64,000 nucleotides of DNA from Humulus lupulus (taxonomy: Eukaryota > Streptophyta > Magnoliopsida > Rosales > Cannabaceae). Numbering within the stretch: position 1 is the stretch's first letter; each line of letters starts with the position of its first letter. The notes beneath the pieces are model-generated. The model saw only the letters and a program-made list of their open reading frames with translations. It was not told where the DNA came from and ran no database searches. Positions 1-11,443 of the stretch are shown here, piece by piece. The position numbers and the translations under genes were made by a program. The stretch is taken from the NCBI RefSeq assembly GCF_963169125.1, contig NC_084793.1, positions 140,594,297 through 140,658,296 on the forward strand, read 5' to 3'.

Positions 1-1094
1 TTTTGGATCCACCTTGATCCAATAGAGCAAGTTATTTCCACCAAAAGATGCAACACCCTTAGGTTCATATTTCCTTATCTCATAAAATGAGATGCTCATC
101 TCTTTAAATGAGAAAATTAAAAATTCTCAAATATTTTTTTTAATTTACCAAATAAATGGTTACTAATCACATTAATAATAATATTATATGGCAAACTATA
201 AAATCATGATAATTCACATCAATATATTTTTATATAATAACATAATTATGTCTCAATGTAAATTCACATAATTTTTCAACATATGTATATCATATTAACT
301 TGCCTTTTGAATCACATAATTAATTATATGCATATCACAAATATCATACAATAATTCTCATATTCACAACATCAATATATATGCATGTCAAAACTGCCAA
401 ATTATCATGCTTTATAAAATCTCAAAACATAATTCTCATATCAATGTAATACTATTTAACCTATAGCACATACATATAAGTTTTATAGTCCTTATGTTAT
501 GAAAATCATGTCAAAAGTTCACTTCTACGGATCACACATTAACTTTCACAAAACAATGGGTCAACTATGTCACAATGTATCTCATATTGTGTTAACATGT
601 TAACAACTACAAACTTATTCATATAAGTTTCCTTATTTCTATCACCACATGAGAGCCAGTACATCTTCAAAGAGAAACAAAGAAAAATATTACCTTATCT
701 TACCATCTTTTCAAAAGATCTCTATGATTTCTCCTTCCATTGGAACAAACAAGGGTTATAAGTTTTTGATTGTTAGAGATATTTGTATTGTCTCAATGAA
801 AATAAGAAATACTATTACAACTCTATGAAAAATAATACAAAGATACAATGATTGATTAAATAAGATTTCAACTCAATACTCAAAATAAAAATAGATATAG
901 AAAAGAAATAGATGAAGAGAATGATAAGGACTACAACTCTAAAATAAAAGATACAAATAAATATGTAAAGATAAAATAGAAGAATAGAAGATAAAAGCAA
1001 TGGTAGAAGAAATAACAAAAACAAAAAAGTAAAACACTCTCACTCACACAACCAAAGTGAAGAGCATTGGGGATCGCCGACTTGAACAAGATTT
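1..1094. other. AT-rich sequence without a recognisable gene
   Basis: No coding region with recognisable similarity is visible. The sequence is strongly AT-rich with short low-complexity runs. A 69-codon open frame on the minus strand (815-1024) is a run of Leu, Ile, Phe and Tyr from A/T-rich DNA and is not believed. The stretch ends in ACAAC, the target site duplicated by the gypsy insertion that follows. It was therefore once continuous with 10675 onward, which may be part of an old LTR. Confidence 0.6.
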
Positions 1095-1099
1095 ACAAC

Positions 1100-2071
1100 T
1101 TTTTACAGAGTTTTTCGGAAACAAGATATAGATTAAGAAATAAGAGCTAGGAAGAAAGGATCAAAGATAAACAAACATAGTTTTTACGTGGTGGGGGCGT
1201 TCATGAGCCTTAGTCCACGAGTCTATTGTATTAGATTTTAGAGAGCTCTTGACAATGGAGTTTTATGCAAGTTTTAGCAGATTAATTGCTTACAAGGAAA
1301 AAAATTGGATCCCCGCTACAGTGCACAACTGGTCCTATTTATAGCCAGTCAGGTGCAATGGGCTTGGGCCAGATTAATCCCAGCCCAATAGGGATGTAAT
1401 CAAGGTTTACTCACTAATTGAGTCATTATACAAAGGATATTGCTTAATAAAACATATTAATCAGGGCCCATTGGGCCAGCTTGGGAAGAGCCAAGCCTTA
1501 CAGCTGCCAATAGTACGTAACCTCAGACTGGTCCGCGTGGGCTTCTAAGGGGATCTTGGGGACAGGATCTGTCAGAGTAGTGGTAGTACTGCTTCCTAGG
1601 AATAGTACATTCCGTGCGTAACTTCTTATGCATGTTAGTTGAGGAGACCAACTTTCGTGTTTCTTGGGGACATGTCAGCGTCAGCGAAGATAAAACTTTC
1701 CTTGTTCTGACATCTGGTCCGAGTTCCTTTACTAATATCCTACTTCATTTACTAGAGTCCTGGTTCAATCACCAGGAGGTGTTCATTCTTGACAAGGTCT
1801 ATTCCCAGACTAGCAAGCCTGCTGCCTCTATTGGTATCTCGGAGGATATGGATAGGTTGGGACTGGGAAGATGAGTTGGGCCTGCATCCTGGTCTCAGTT
1901 CCCTTGTTATGGTTGCGCCCATCAAATATTGTTGGGCTCATTGACTATTGGGCCATTAGGACTTTCTTCTTCCCTTTTCTTCGGCCTCAAGATGGACCTG
2001 GATCTCTTTGAGGGAGCCCATGGACCCATTGCATCATGCCACGTGTCCCGAGGGGGAAAACAGGGATAACA
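1100..2071 (-). repeat. 3' LTR of the gypsy element at 1.1-10.7 kb
   Basis: This copy aligns over its whole length with the split copy at 5355-5871 and 10213-10669. It ends in CA on plus (TGTTATCC on minus) and sits directly beside a pyrimidine run that is the polypurine tract on minus. A TATA-like ctatttatag lies at 1335-1344. Short open frames inside it (for example 1614-1874) recur at 10207-10473 only because the LTR is duplicated, and they are not genes. Confidence 0.9.
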
Positions 2072-2075
2072 ATTA

Positions 2076-2095
2076 CCTCCCCCTCCCCCCCCCCC
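2076..2095 (-). other. polypurine tract of the gypsy element
   Basis: An almost pure C/T run on plus reads as a G-rich purine tract on minus, four bases inside the 3' LTR. This is the expected place for the plus-strand DNA primer of an LTR retrotransposon and it fixes the element's direction as minus. Confidence 0.85.
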
Positions 2096-2549
2096 AAGTC
2101 TTCATCTGTGTTTGCATGGTGGAGACTTGCCTCACTCACCCAGATTAAATCCAAATATCCGGATTTGTTTCCTAGATGACGAGTTCATTTACTTTGGACC
2201 GTTAGAGATTTCTTTTAAGAATGACTTAATTAGTTAACTCGTTCTAAACCTGATGTTCAGGTTCCAACGGCCTGGACTGTTAAGGAGTTAATAACTGTAG
2301 GTCTGATTTATTTGTCGTGACTCTGGTGTTCAGATTCCAATAGTTTTGACCATCGGAGATTAGTTAATTAGCTTATTTCGAACCTAAGGTTCAGGTTCCA
2401 ATGGTATGGGCCATTTATAAGACTAATTTTAAACAACTTAAACCTAAAACTCATGTTCCAATGGTTCTCGGCCATTATAAAGGAGACATGAATAGGGATT
2501 TGGTTATTCGAGATCATGTTAGGTCAACCAATATTTATGAGTTGGGTTT

Positions 2550-3085
2550 CAAACCCCTGGACCATATAGGTCCGGCCTAGGACTGGGCTTTGGCCTTGCG
2601 TCCTATTGGCTTTTGAACCTCCGGACCAAGTGTGTCTGGGTTAGGTCTGAGCTTTTAGCCTTGCGCCCTATTTTGTTTTGAAACCCCCAGACCATGTATG
2701 TCTGGGTTAGGACTGGGCTTCGAGCCCGGTGCCTTATTGGGATTTGAACCCCTCGGACCATGTATGTTTGGGTTACGACTAGCTTTGAGCCTTTCGTCCT
2801 ATTGGGTTTTGAACCCCTCGGACCATGTATGTCTGAGTTAGGATTGGGCTTTGAGCCTTGCATCCTATTGGGTTTCGAATCCTCCGGACCATGTACATCC
2901 GGGTTAGGACTGAGCTTTGAGTCTTGCATCCTATTGGGTTTTAAACTCCCCGAACCATGTACGTCCGGGTTAAGGCTAGGATTTGAGCCTTTCATCCTAT
3001 TTTGTTGGGAGTTGGGTTTTGCACTTCCAGTCTGTACGAGTCTGGATCAGGACTAAGCTTTGAGCTTTGCATCCTGTTTTGTCTT
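2550..3085. repeat. 66-bp minisatellite, about 8 degenerate units
   Basis: The anchor motif ACCATGTAYGT recurs at about 2625 (variant), 2691, 2757, 2822, 2888 and 2954, a spacing of 65-66 bp. Each unit carries a version of GGGTTAGGACTGGGCTTTGAG. Because 66 is a multiple of three, frames stay open through the array on both strands (2603-2995 minus and 2760-3056 plus) as 22-residue repeats. It lies in the noncoding 3' part of the gypsy element between integrase and the polypurine tract, so I take the frames as by-products of the period. Confidence 0.85.
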
Positions 3086-3299
3086 TATTCCTGGACTTAC
3101 TTGTATAGATGGTCATACTCTCCCAAGTGATCGAAGAGTGTAGTCTTAGGTCACTTGTTTGTGTAAAAATTTAAGATGGATGTGAACTTTTTCTTTCCTT
3201 ACAACATTTATTTATGATGTTTTGTATACACCATTTTTATTAAATAAGAAATTACCCTGGGTCATACATCGTTAAAAGGAAGAAATATTAGGAAGGAAA

Positions 3300-5295
3300 A
3301 AACAACAGAATCAAATCCTCCCGACTACCGATAGTACTGGTGGAGGTGTTCTGCGTTCCAGGCCCTTTGGACCTTTGTTTCGTCTAGTCGCCTTAAGCAA
3401 TACGTTCCCTGACATACTTTGTTTTGGATTTCATAGGGTCATTTCCAATTTTATTTTAGAAAACCCCACTCCTGGATCTTGGATTGCAGGGAAGACTCTT
3501 CTAAGGACTAGATCGTCGGTTTTGAATTTCCGGCTCTTAACTTAATAGTTAAAGTGCCTGGCGATCTTTCCCTGGTACATCTTCAGCTACACCTGCGATT
3601 CTTCCTGGATCTCTTCAATTAGATCTAAGGATTCTTGGAGTAAGGTGTGGTTCTGGGCGGAATCATATGTGTCTCATCTATGAGAAGGGACCGTTGTTTC
3701 TATTGGGATGAGTGCTTCACATCCGTACAACATTGAATAGGGAGTTTGTCTGGTTGACATTCTTTTTGTGGTCCAGTATGCCCACAGGACACGGGACACT
3801 TGCTCAACCTTCTTCCGCTGCATGGCGTCCCAGAGAGGGGACCTAACTCTGATCCCGAACTGGAGAGCCACCAGGCGCTTTCCGTCATCCACTTTAGTTT
3901 TCGAGGCTTCCTCCGTGAAGCGTTGGATGTAAGCCCTGATGGTCTCAGTGGGATGTTGTTTGACATTGCCCAGTGCGCTGATTTGCATGTCCATTTTCAT
4001 GGCGGCCACAAATTTCTTACGGAACGCTGACTGCATTCCGGACCAAGATTGGATTGATCCCGGCTTGAGTCTTTTCCACGACTCTTCTGCGGGTCCAGCC
4101 AGAGTAATCGAGAAATATAAGCACTTGTCGTTGTCACAAACATGAGCCATGGTCATCAAGCGGTCGTAGCGGGACAAATGGTCCCTGGGGTCCGCGTTCC
4201 CGGTGTAGGCGGGTAGGTTCAGCATCTTGAACCCCTTTGGTAGTACCATATCCAGGATGTGTTTGGTACATGGTTCCTTTTCCTCCTCTTCGGAATCGAA
4301 GCCTCTGCCTTCTTGTTTCCAGACCAAGCGGTCTGTGACCTTCTTAAGAGTGGCCAACTATTCCATGAACTTTTTGGCCATTCCATTGTCCAGGGGGACT
4401 CTCTCGTTCCTCCTGTCATTGAGGTTATTTGTCAAATCGCCTCCTCGGGGGCGAATCTTTTCTTTGTAGGCTCGCTCCTTTCGGGCATTAACTTCACATT
4501 TGTGCCCTCCGTGATCTTTGTTCACGGGGCTCTGGGATAGAAGCGTCGTTCCTATTCGTCCTGTCTAGGGACATTCTGGGACTTGACACCCTATGGGCGC
4601 TTCCCCTGTGGATCGCTCGGATGATCCCGTCCTGGGATAGGATTCATCCGTTCTTTCCCAGGGATTTGCCCTGGGTTGACCCCAGTTTTTGGAACGGGAC
4701 GATCTTTCTTCTGGGAGTTTGTTTTTCCCACAAGATCGGCCACTCTGGCTTTTCATTTCTCCTGAGTAGGATTCGACGGGCTGGCTTTGGGAAGTGGTCC
4801 CGGAGGAGGGATCATGCTAGTGTTGTTAGGAACGCCAGTCTTGATCGGTGGGACAGGCGGCTGCATTTCTGGAGGCAGAACGGATGAGGGATTAGCTGCC
4901 AGTCCTTGGGCAGCAATGAAGGCTTAAAGAGCCAGGAGGGATTCTTGTGTCTGGCAGGTGGCTTCTTTTTGTTCAGTGATCCTGGCTTTTTGATCCAGGA
5001 CCTGTTGTCTCAAGTGCACCATCTCTGGGCCCTCCTGTTCGGGCTCCATATTCATTTCTTCAGGATCGATGAGGTTTTTGGCCTCATGATCCTCGTATTC
5101 CCCTTCATCTTCCTTGTAATAGCCTTCGTCGTAGTCACCCCCATCCCCGAAGTTTTGGGACTCGTCGGGCAGAGGCCCCTGATAAGGCGTATCCTCAGGT
5201 TGGTCTTAAGGAAATGGTTTATCGGGCAATGGTTCTCCATTGTCTTGATGTTGCTGGTGAGCAGGATCAAACACAGTATGTCTAGTGTTCACCAT
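3300..5295 (-). pseudogene. gag joined to the integrase C-terminus (internal-deletion derivative)
   Basis: The gag start is placed at 5295 (ATG, followed by MVNTRHT), just inside the primer-binding site. The N-terminal part is acidic and glutamine-rich, followed by the retrotransposon gag domain near 4350-3800 with the block YTGNADPRDHLSRYD. Near 3790 the frame passes without a stop from gag into integrase, reading LWAYWTTKRMS then YGCEALIPIETTVPSHR, which is the end of a gypsy integrase core. Decayed integrase C-terminal sequence continues to about 3300 (RKFKTDDLVLRRVF, then an EHLHQYY-like end). Protease, reverse transcriptase and RNase H are missing. In-frame stops occur in the N-terminal part (two TAA) and at 3674. 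It is a defective element, not a host gene. Whether the chimeric frame was ever translated is unknown. Confidence 0.8.
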
Positions 5296-5334
5296 TTTTG
5301 CAGATGTTCGAGATTGACTCAAGCTTTCTTCGGC

Positions 5335-5354
5335 TCTCAATGAAAGCACCAAAA
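5335..5354 (-). other. primer-binding site region of the gypsy element
   Basis: On minus the 5' LTR ends in GGTAAACA and is followed directly by TTTTGGTGCTTTCATTGAG. The same block (TGGTGCTTTCATTGAGAG) follows the 5' LTR of the Retand-type element near 47.15 kb, so both appear to prime from the same tRNA. I have not assigned the tRNA. Confidence 0.7.
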
Positions 5355-5871
5355 TGTTTACCGAGTTTTTCAGAAACTAGAAAAAGATTAAGAAATAAGA
5401 GCTAGGAAGAAAGGATCAAAGATAAACAAACAAATTTTTTACGTGGTTGGGGTATTAATGAGCCTTATTCCATAAGTCTATTGTATTAGATTTTAGAGAG
5501 CTCTTGACAATAGAGTTTTATGCAAGTTTTAGCAGAGTGATTGCTTACAAGAGAAAAAATTGGAACTCTGCTATAGTGCACAACTGATCCTATTTATAGG
5601 CAGTCAGGTGCAATGGGCTTGGGTCGAATTAATCCCAGCCCAATAGGGATGTAATCACAGTTTACTCGCTAATGGAGTCATAATACAAAGGATATTTCTT
5701 AATAAAACATATTAATGAGGGCCCATTAGGCCGGCTTGGGCAAAGCCAAGCCTTACAAATGCCAATAGTACGTAACCTCAGACTGGTCCGTGTGGGCTTC
5801 TAAGGGGATCCTTGGGGACAGTATCTGTCAGAGTAGTGGCAGTACTGTTTTCTAGGAATAGCGTACGTTCC
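5355..5871 (-). repeat. 5' LTR of the gypsy element, first part
   Basis: This is homologous to 1100-1615 and interrupted at 5871 by a CACTA transposon; the rest of the LTR resumes at 10213. A TATA-like tatttatag lies near 5590-5599 and on minus is placed as an LTR promoter. Confidence 0.88.
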
Positions 5872-6050
5872 CACTACATGAAAATGGGGTCTTTACCTAC
5901 CAATTGTAAGTGTAGGTAAAACTAGCCTAATGGTGGGTAATATGGTTTACCTACCAATATTGAATTGGTAGAGATTGGTAGGTATAGGTTAGTGGGGAAA
6001 GAGTCTTTACCTACACTTATTAATACTGGTAGGTAAAAGAATCAGTGGAC
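5872..6050. repeat. left subterminal repeats (TTTACCTACC type)
   Basis: Several copies of TTTACCTACC or its complement GGTAGGTAAA occur in both orientations within the first 180 bp, followed by weaker copies near 6338 and 6380. Together with the right-end copies they mark the probable binding sites of a family-specific TNPA-like protein. Confidence 0.8.
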
Positions 6051-9000
6051 CCCTCTAAGTTATAAATCAATTGATGAGTCAGCAGATGACGTGTTTGATG
6101 ATGTGGCATCCTACATGTCTGCTGACATGGTTTCCATAGTTTATGTGTCTGATGATGTGGCATCCTGCATGGCATACATCAATACCGCCACTTGGCATCT
6201 TGTGGTTGCTCCACGTGTCAGACAATAATTTGTCCACGTACTACAAGAAATTGGAATGATTGTGTTACTTATCCCCTTTTTATCGGTTATGTGGCACTAA
6301 ATGATTGGTCCACGTAACATGTTGTAGTATACTTATTTTTACCTACACTTATTTATTTGTGAGTAAATATTCTATTTCTATGTAGGTAATTTTAATTATA
6401 TATATAAATTTTATTTAATATAAATAATAAATTAAAGTAATTAATTTGAAAAATATTTAACATTATTAATCAAATAAATTATTTAACTTTAATAAAAAAA
6501 AATAAGCAAACATATATTATACAATATTCATTGCTTATTAAGAAGCACATTTCAGAAAAAAAAATATCTATACATTATTTTTAGGTCATTGAAAACTCAA
6601 TAATGTCATTTTTCTTAACATTCTTCCTATTCTTCACTTTGGGATCATTGCATGAGAGCCTCCTTTTCTCTAACTGAACTTATTGTGAATGTCGATGATG
6701 ACTTTGGGAGGTGGACACCGACAATGGCCGGAGGTGGGGTTCGAATTGGCGCCAGTGAGAAGGACTTTATAATAAATTTCAGCAAAATAAATATCCCAAA
6801 TTTAATCATCATAAGGATTTCAGAATATATATAACTTATTATTATCGGCATTTACGACACTTGAGATACCAACATATATTAAAAATAAAAATAAAATATG
6901 AGGACATCAAGTGTCATAATCACCAACATAAAATAAGTATATTTATTCTTGAACATCATAGGCCAAAATAATTCAAAGTAACAATGACACATACAACAAC
7001 AAATTGCCTAAGAATAAATCAGTATACAAAAATATGGTGATATGAAACACTAAAGAACTAAACACAACGAACCAGAGCAACAAAAAAGGATCCATACATA
7101 TTATAAAAAATTACCTCAAACAGAGCATAAAAAAAATTGCCTCAGAACAATCAATCATCATAAACCCTTCAAATTATTAGGGATTTAATCAACATAAATC
7201 ATAAAAGTTACATCAAAGCCACCAAGCCAACAATCCAAAACTCATAAAGCCACAAATTTGAAATTAACTCTTAAAGCCACCACAAGTAAATTTAATCGCA
7301 CAATAAAATCAAAGAACATATCAAAAACATACTAACAAACAAGATCATGAACTAAGACAAAACCAGTCTATGACCTTAGACAAAAACAAAATAGGAAAAT
7401 ACAACTCAAAGCCTCAGAACAGATGACAAGCAGCTTTGGATTGACCAGTGGCGATGGCTAAATATGCAGATTGGCTCAATATATGGAGAGAGCTAGAGGC
7501 CAAGGGTGTTACAAAATTTAATTAATAAAATATCCTCAAATTTAATCATCATAAGGATTTCAGAAAAAAGAAAGCAATATGAATTTTTATGGGCATTTAC
7601 AACACTTGGTTAGCAACATATATTAAAAACACACGAGCACACCAAGTCTCATAATCGCCAACATAAACTAATCATACTTATTATTCAAATATCATTGGCA
7701 AAATATCTAAAAAAACACATAAATCTTCAAAATAGATCATAAACCATACTCTAAAGCGATTAAAATATAGACCAGACACACAAATATCTTACACTTATCC
7801 TCATAATACCAACCAACAAGCTAAAAATCAGATTCAAACACATGTTTATATACACATTGTTTATTATTAGAAAGACTCTTCAAATAGATACAAACAAAGA
7901 TATTTCACAACAACATAATAACAAGCTTTTCAAAATATATCATAAATAATATTGAAACAAATTGACAAGTCATATTCAAACTTGTATAAATCTCACAATA
8001 ATTAAACTCAAAATTCCAACTAACAAACTTTAAATGGAACAAAGAAGATAAACACAGAATAGTAAGAAACTATATGAGATCGATCTAAGATAACCACAAC
8101 AAAATTATACCAAATTCGAGTCTTTTCTTAATATCAATATTAAACATAATACCAATTCTTAGTTTGTCTGCATAAACTTTAAGCTTCTATTTCAGTGTGA
8201 CTAACTTCCAACTTAGAAAAACTACTAATAGGCAATAAGTACACTTATTCTTGAACATCATAGGCAAAAAAAAAATTAAAGTAATAATGAAATAAATTGT
8301 AAAACACACTCCAATTGGATTAAAAAACAGATTGAAAATTTCATTTATGCTTTAGAAAAACACTTGAGATTAATGCAAAACTTTGGAAACATAGCAGCAA
8401 ATAAATAAATAGAATCAGTGCTTAACTATTAAAAAAAAAATCATCCTTAGTCAATTTCTTCAACTATAATATGAAATCAAAACTTCTATACCTTAAAATT
8501 AATATAAAATCTGAAACATGAATAAAGAAATTGTGTCTTCAATATGCATAAATATATCAATATCTTAAACAAAGTCCTGAGAAACCAAATATCCAAATAT
8601 GAAAACAAATTTCAGAAACAAAGTACCCAACCCGCCAAACATCTAAATCTGAGTACAGGAAGAAAGAACTAGATTCACCAATGTATTAAACTTATCAAAC
8701 TAATCTATTCATATCTTATACTCACATCAAAACCAAACTAAATTCTTATTTAGAGTAAAAGGCAAAGTCTGAATGAATAGATCATGCATGAATGCACATA
8801 GAACAAACCATACAAATAAATAGCAAGCTGAAAAGCAAGTTGTAAACCAAACTAGACCATACAAGCAAACAGAGAAAAATACACAAAATTCTTAACACAC
8901 TTAAAGACTAAACACACATTGCAAATACTAAACACCTAAACCATATTAAATCTAAGTCATATACTAATACACATTGCAAATAACAATCAAAGGGCCTCAG

Positions 9001-10004
9001 AACAATGCACCATCATTAATCCTTCAGAACATTGGGGATTTAATCAAAATGAATCATAACAATATACCTAAAAGGCAACCAACCAACAATATGAAACTCA
9101 AAGCCACCAAACGATCGAGCCAACAATCTGAAACGCACAAAGACATAGCCAAGTGTATCAAAAATTTCATACCACCCAAGCAAGCAAACTGATAACAATC
9201 TCTATATGGTGCCCCTGTCAAAACTGAACAACAATCTCAATATATGGTGCCCCTGTCAAAACCGAATAACAATCACAACAAGGATAAAATAAAACAAAGG
9301 ATAACAACCATTAATTTAAACACAATTTAAACAAAACCATACCCATAGAAAAAATCGAAACCAGGAAGTCGTTTCAGGGGCTGAGACGGAGATTCAAAAA
9401 TTCAGAGAAGGGAGTCAGCGATTCAAAGATGGAGGTGTCAATAGGGGCTAAGACAACTTGACAATGGAGGCAAATATTCAGATTTGGAGGCGGTGGCAGT
9501 AGCTAAGAGTACTCGTCGGAGGGAGGCAGCAACCACTTTTCTGGGTTTCACATAATGAAGACTGAAGAAACACAAACAGAGAAAGCACCAACCCGATTCC
9601 ACAGAGAGATGATCCAGAGATATTGTAGTAGAGGATGAAGGGATTAAGCCGAGTGAGGAGTAGAGGATGAAGGGATGGCAGATCGACCATCTCGTATGGA
9701 ATAAAGAAGAGATGAGAGTGCTGCTGAAGAGAAAAGACAAGAGGGTTAGGGCTAAAGAATGAAGAGATGTGCGACGTGAGGATAGGGTTAGAGAGATAGA
9801 TGTATTAGGTTTATAAATTATAAACCTTAAATAAAAAAATTAAATATTACTTTTTTTAAATAAATAAATAAATAATATTATTAGTGCCGCATGTACATCC
9901 ACATGTATCTCTCATTTGACATGTCAGTTTATTTAATACACATCAGCAAACACATCACCACTTAAAAAATTTATGTTAAAACTGGAGGGAAAAATAAGCG
10001 GTAG
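6051..10004. other. CACTA interior: A-rich, internal duplications, no transposase
   Basis: Nothing recognisable is encoded. A block at about 6785-6975 is repeated, diverged, at about 7520-7705 (shared cores AATTTAATCATCATAAGG and CAACATATATTAAAAA). A third piece, CTTATTCTTGAACATCATAGG, occurs near 6945 and 8235. A tandem pair of about 45 bp containing TATGGTGCCCCTGTCAAAAC lies at 9200-9262. The 100-codon minus frame at 9438-9740 is Leu/Ser-rich, resembles nothing I know, and could be leader sequence of a lost transposase transcript. Confidence 0.6.
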
Positions 10005-10209
10005 TGATAACAAAATTTCCCTCCAAACTTATTCGCAGGTAAACTCATTACCTACTAATACTAATGGTAAGTAATGGTATTTTTTATATCCTTGCACTAT
10101 ATCTATAAGAATTACCTACTAATAATCGGTTACAATAAATAAGCGTAGGTAAAAGATATCTTTAGCTACCAATAAATATATGTAGGTAAAGGTCAGATTT
10201 GTTGTAGTG
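10005..10209. repeat. right subterminal repeats (TTTACCTACC type)
   Basis: TTACCTACTAAT, GTAGGTAAA and related words alternate in both orientations up to the terminal TTGTAGTG. They match the left-end words of the same element and differ completely from those of the CACTA elements at 15.9-27.2 kb and 29.0-31.3 kb. Confidence 0.8.
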
Positions 10210-10212
10210 TCC

Positions 10213-10669
10213 ATGCGTAACCTCTTCTGCAGGTTAGTTGAGGAGACCAACTTCCCTGTTTCTTGGGGACATGTCAGCATCAGGGAAGATCCAACATGCC
10301 CTATCTGGACGTCTGGTCCGAGTTCCTTTACTAATATCTTGGTTCATTTACTGGAGTCCTGGTTCGCTCACCAAGAGGGGTTCATTCTTGACAAGGTCTA
10401 TTCCCAAACTAGCAAGCTTGCTACCTCTATTGGTATCCCGGAGGATACGGATTGGTTGGGGCCGAGAAGATGAGTTGGGCCTGCATCTTGGTCCCAGTTC
10501 CCTTGTTATGGTTGCACCCATCAAATATTGTTGGGCTCATTGACTATTGGGTCGTTAGGACTTTCTTCTTCTCTGTTCTTCGGCATCAGGATGGGCCTAG
10601 ATCTCTTTGAGGGAGCCCATGGACCCATTGCGTCATGCCACGTGTCCCGAGGGGAAAACAGGGACAACA
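10213..10669 (-). repeat. 5' LTR of the gypsy element, second part
   Basis: This is homologous to about 1616-2071 of the 3' LTR and continues the LTR broken at 5871. It ends at 10669 in ACAACA just before the ACAAC target duplication. Open frames such as 10207-10473 are LTR sequence, not genes. Confidence 0.88.
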
Positions 10670-10674
10670 ACAAC

Positions 10675-11443
10675 CTTTGCCCAAAAGCTTATTTCCCCCT
10701 ATCTCAAGCACTAAGGGGTTCTCTCGATATTGAAAATAGCTCTCTGGAATAATCAAGCCTTTTGGTGTATTTCTAGCCAAGTGCTCTAATGGATAGAAAT
10801 AGAGTTGTCTTACAAGTGAGCATTATGCTTCTATTTGTAGAGTTTTGAGACACCCTTTGAATTTCAAATTTCACCAACCTTACTGGTTGTTACCAATGAT
10901 TAATTGGAATTTTATGGAATTAAAAATGATTTTGGGGAGTTACTTGGGGTGTTAGAACCGTTTAAAGTGGAAAAAATGGTTGAAAATTGGTTGAACGGAT
11001 CTCTAGCCACGACCACTAGCAAGCCTGGTCGCGGCCATGGCTCGCTCTCTCCTAGGCCGCAGCCACCAATGGTCCTGGCCGTGGCCAGAGGCCATTTTCA
11101 CTAAAAAATGTCAATTTTCCAAAATGGTCCAAAACGTCCCCAAATCCTTTGCCACATGATTTTGTAACCTCCAAACACCTAATGGGAATTAAAAACATGT
11201 CTCCAACAACCTTATTTCATAATGACTTTGTGAAATCCAATCTCAAATGTGTAACATACAATCTACACACTATTGGGTAATATTTGGGAATCACAAATTT
11301 GTAATTGATTTTGTAACTCCAAAATATGTCACATTTTGGCACACACATGTGTCCAATTTTGTGACTCTCAATAATATGTTACAAAGTGTGACAAATCATA
11401 TTTGTGTGACAAATCACATTTTGTCATATTATTTAATCTAACA
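10675..11443 (-). repeat. possible older LTR fragment
   Basis: Read on minus the block starts TGTTAGATTAAATAATATG, the kind of TGTTA start common in copia LTRs. It contains a GC-richer patch at 10995-11090. It is the sequence into which the gypsy element inserted, so its remainder should lie to the left of 1095. I could not find the other boundary, a partner LTR, a primer site or coding remnants, so this is only a suggestion. Confidence 0.25.

Larger units (their letters stand above)
5872..10209. mobile_element. non-autonomous CACTA (En/Spm) transposon, 4338 bp
   Basis: The left end is CACTACATGAAAATG and the right end is TTTGTTGTAGTG, giving CACTACA inverted termini. A 3-bp target duplication TCC flanks it (5869-5871 and 10210-10212), and removing the element restores an LTR colinear with 1100-2071. 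About 190-200 bp at each end is packed with direct and inverted copies of a TTTACCTACC-like motif, the subterminal repeats that TNPA-type proteins bind in this superfamily. No TNP2, Transposase_24 or other transposase similarity is visible inside, so I infer that it depends on a relative. It is younger than the gypsy LTR it interrupts. Confidence 0.93.
1100..10669 (-). mobile_element. Ty3/gypsy LTR retrotransposon, internally deleted, split by a CACTA element
   Basis: Two LTRs of about 972 and 974 bp flank a short internal region coding on minus. The element is bounded by a perfect 5-bp target duplication ACAAC (1095-1099 and 10670-10674). In element order it has a 5' LTR at right (5355-5871 plus 10213-10669), a primer-binding site, gag, a gag/integrase junction, a minisatellite, a polypurine tract and a 3' LTR at left. 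Protease, reverse transcriptase, RNase H and most of integrase are absent, so it could only have moved with proteins from a relative. The 5' LTR was later hit by a DNA transposon. The gag and the integrase tail resemble the Tat group of plant gypsy elements (family knowledge). The first base pair of the left LTR has lost the canonical TG (it reads TT). Confidence 0.9.

Noticed and set aside
2603..3056. Overlapping 130- and 98-codon frames on opposite strands
   Set aside because: They are by-products of the 66-bp minisatellite in the noncoding end of the gypsy element.
9438..9740. 100-codon minus frame inside the first CACTA element
   Set aside because: No similarity to transposase or any known family is visible. 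It is too short and of low complexity to call a gene.
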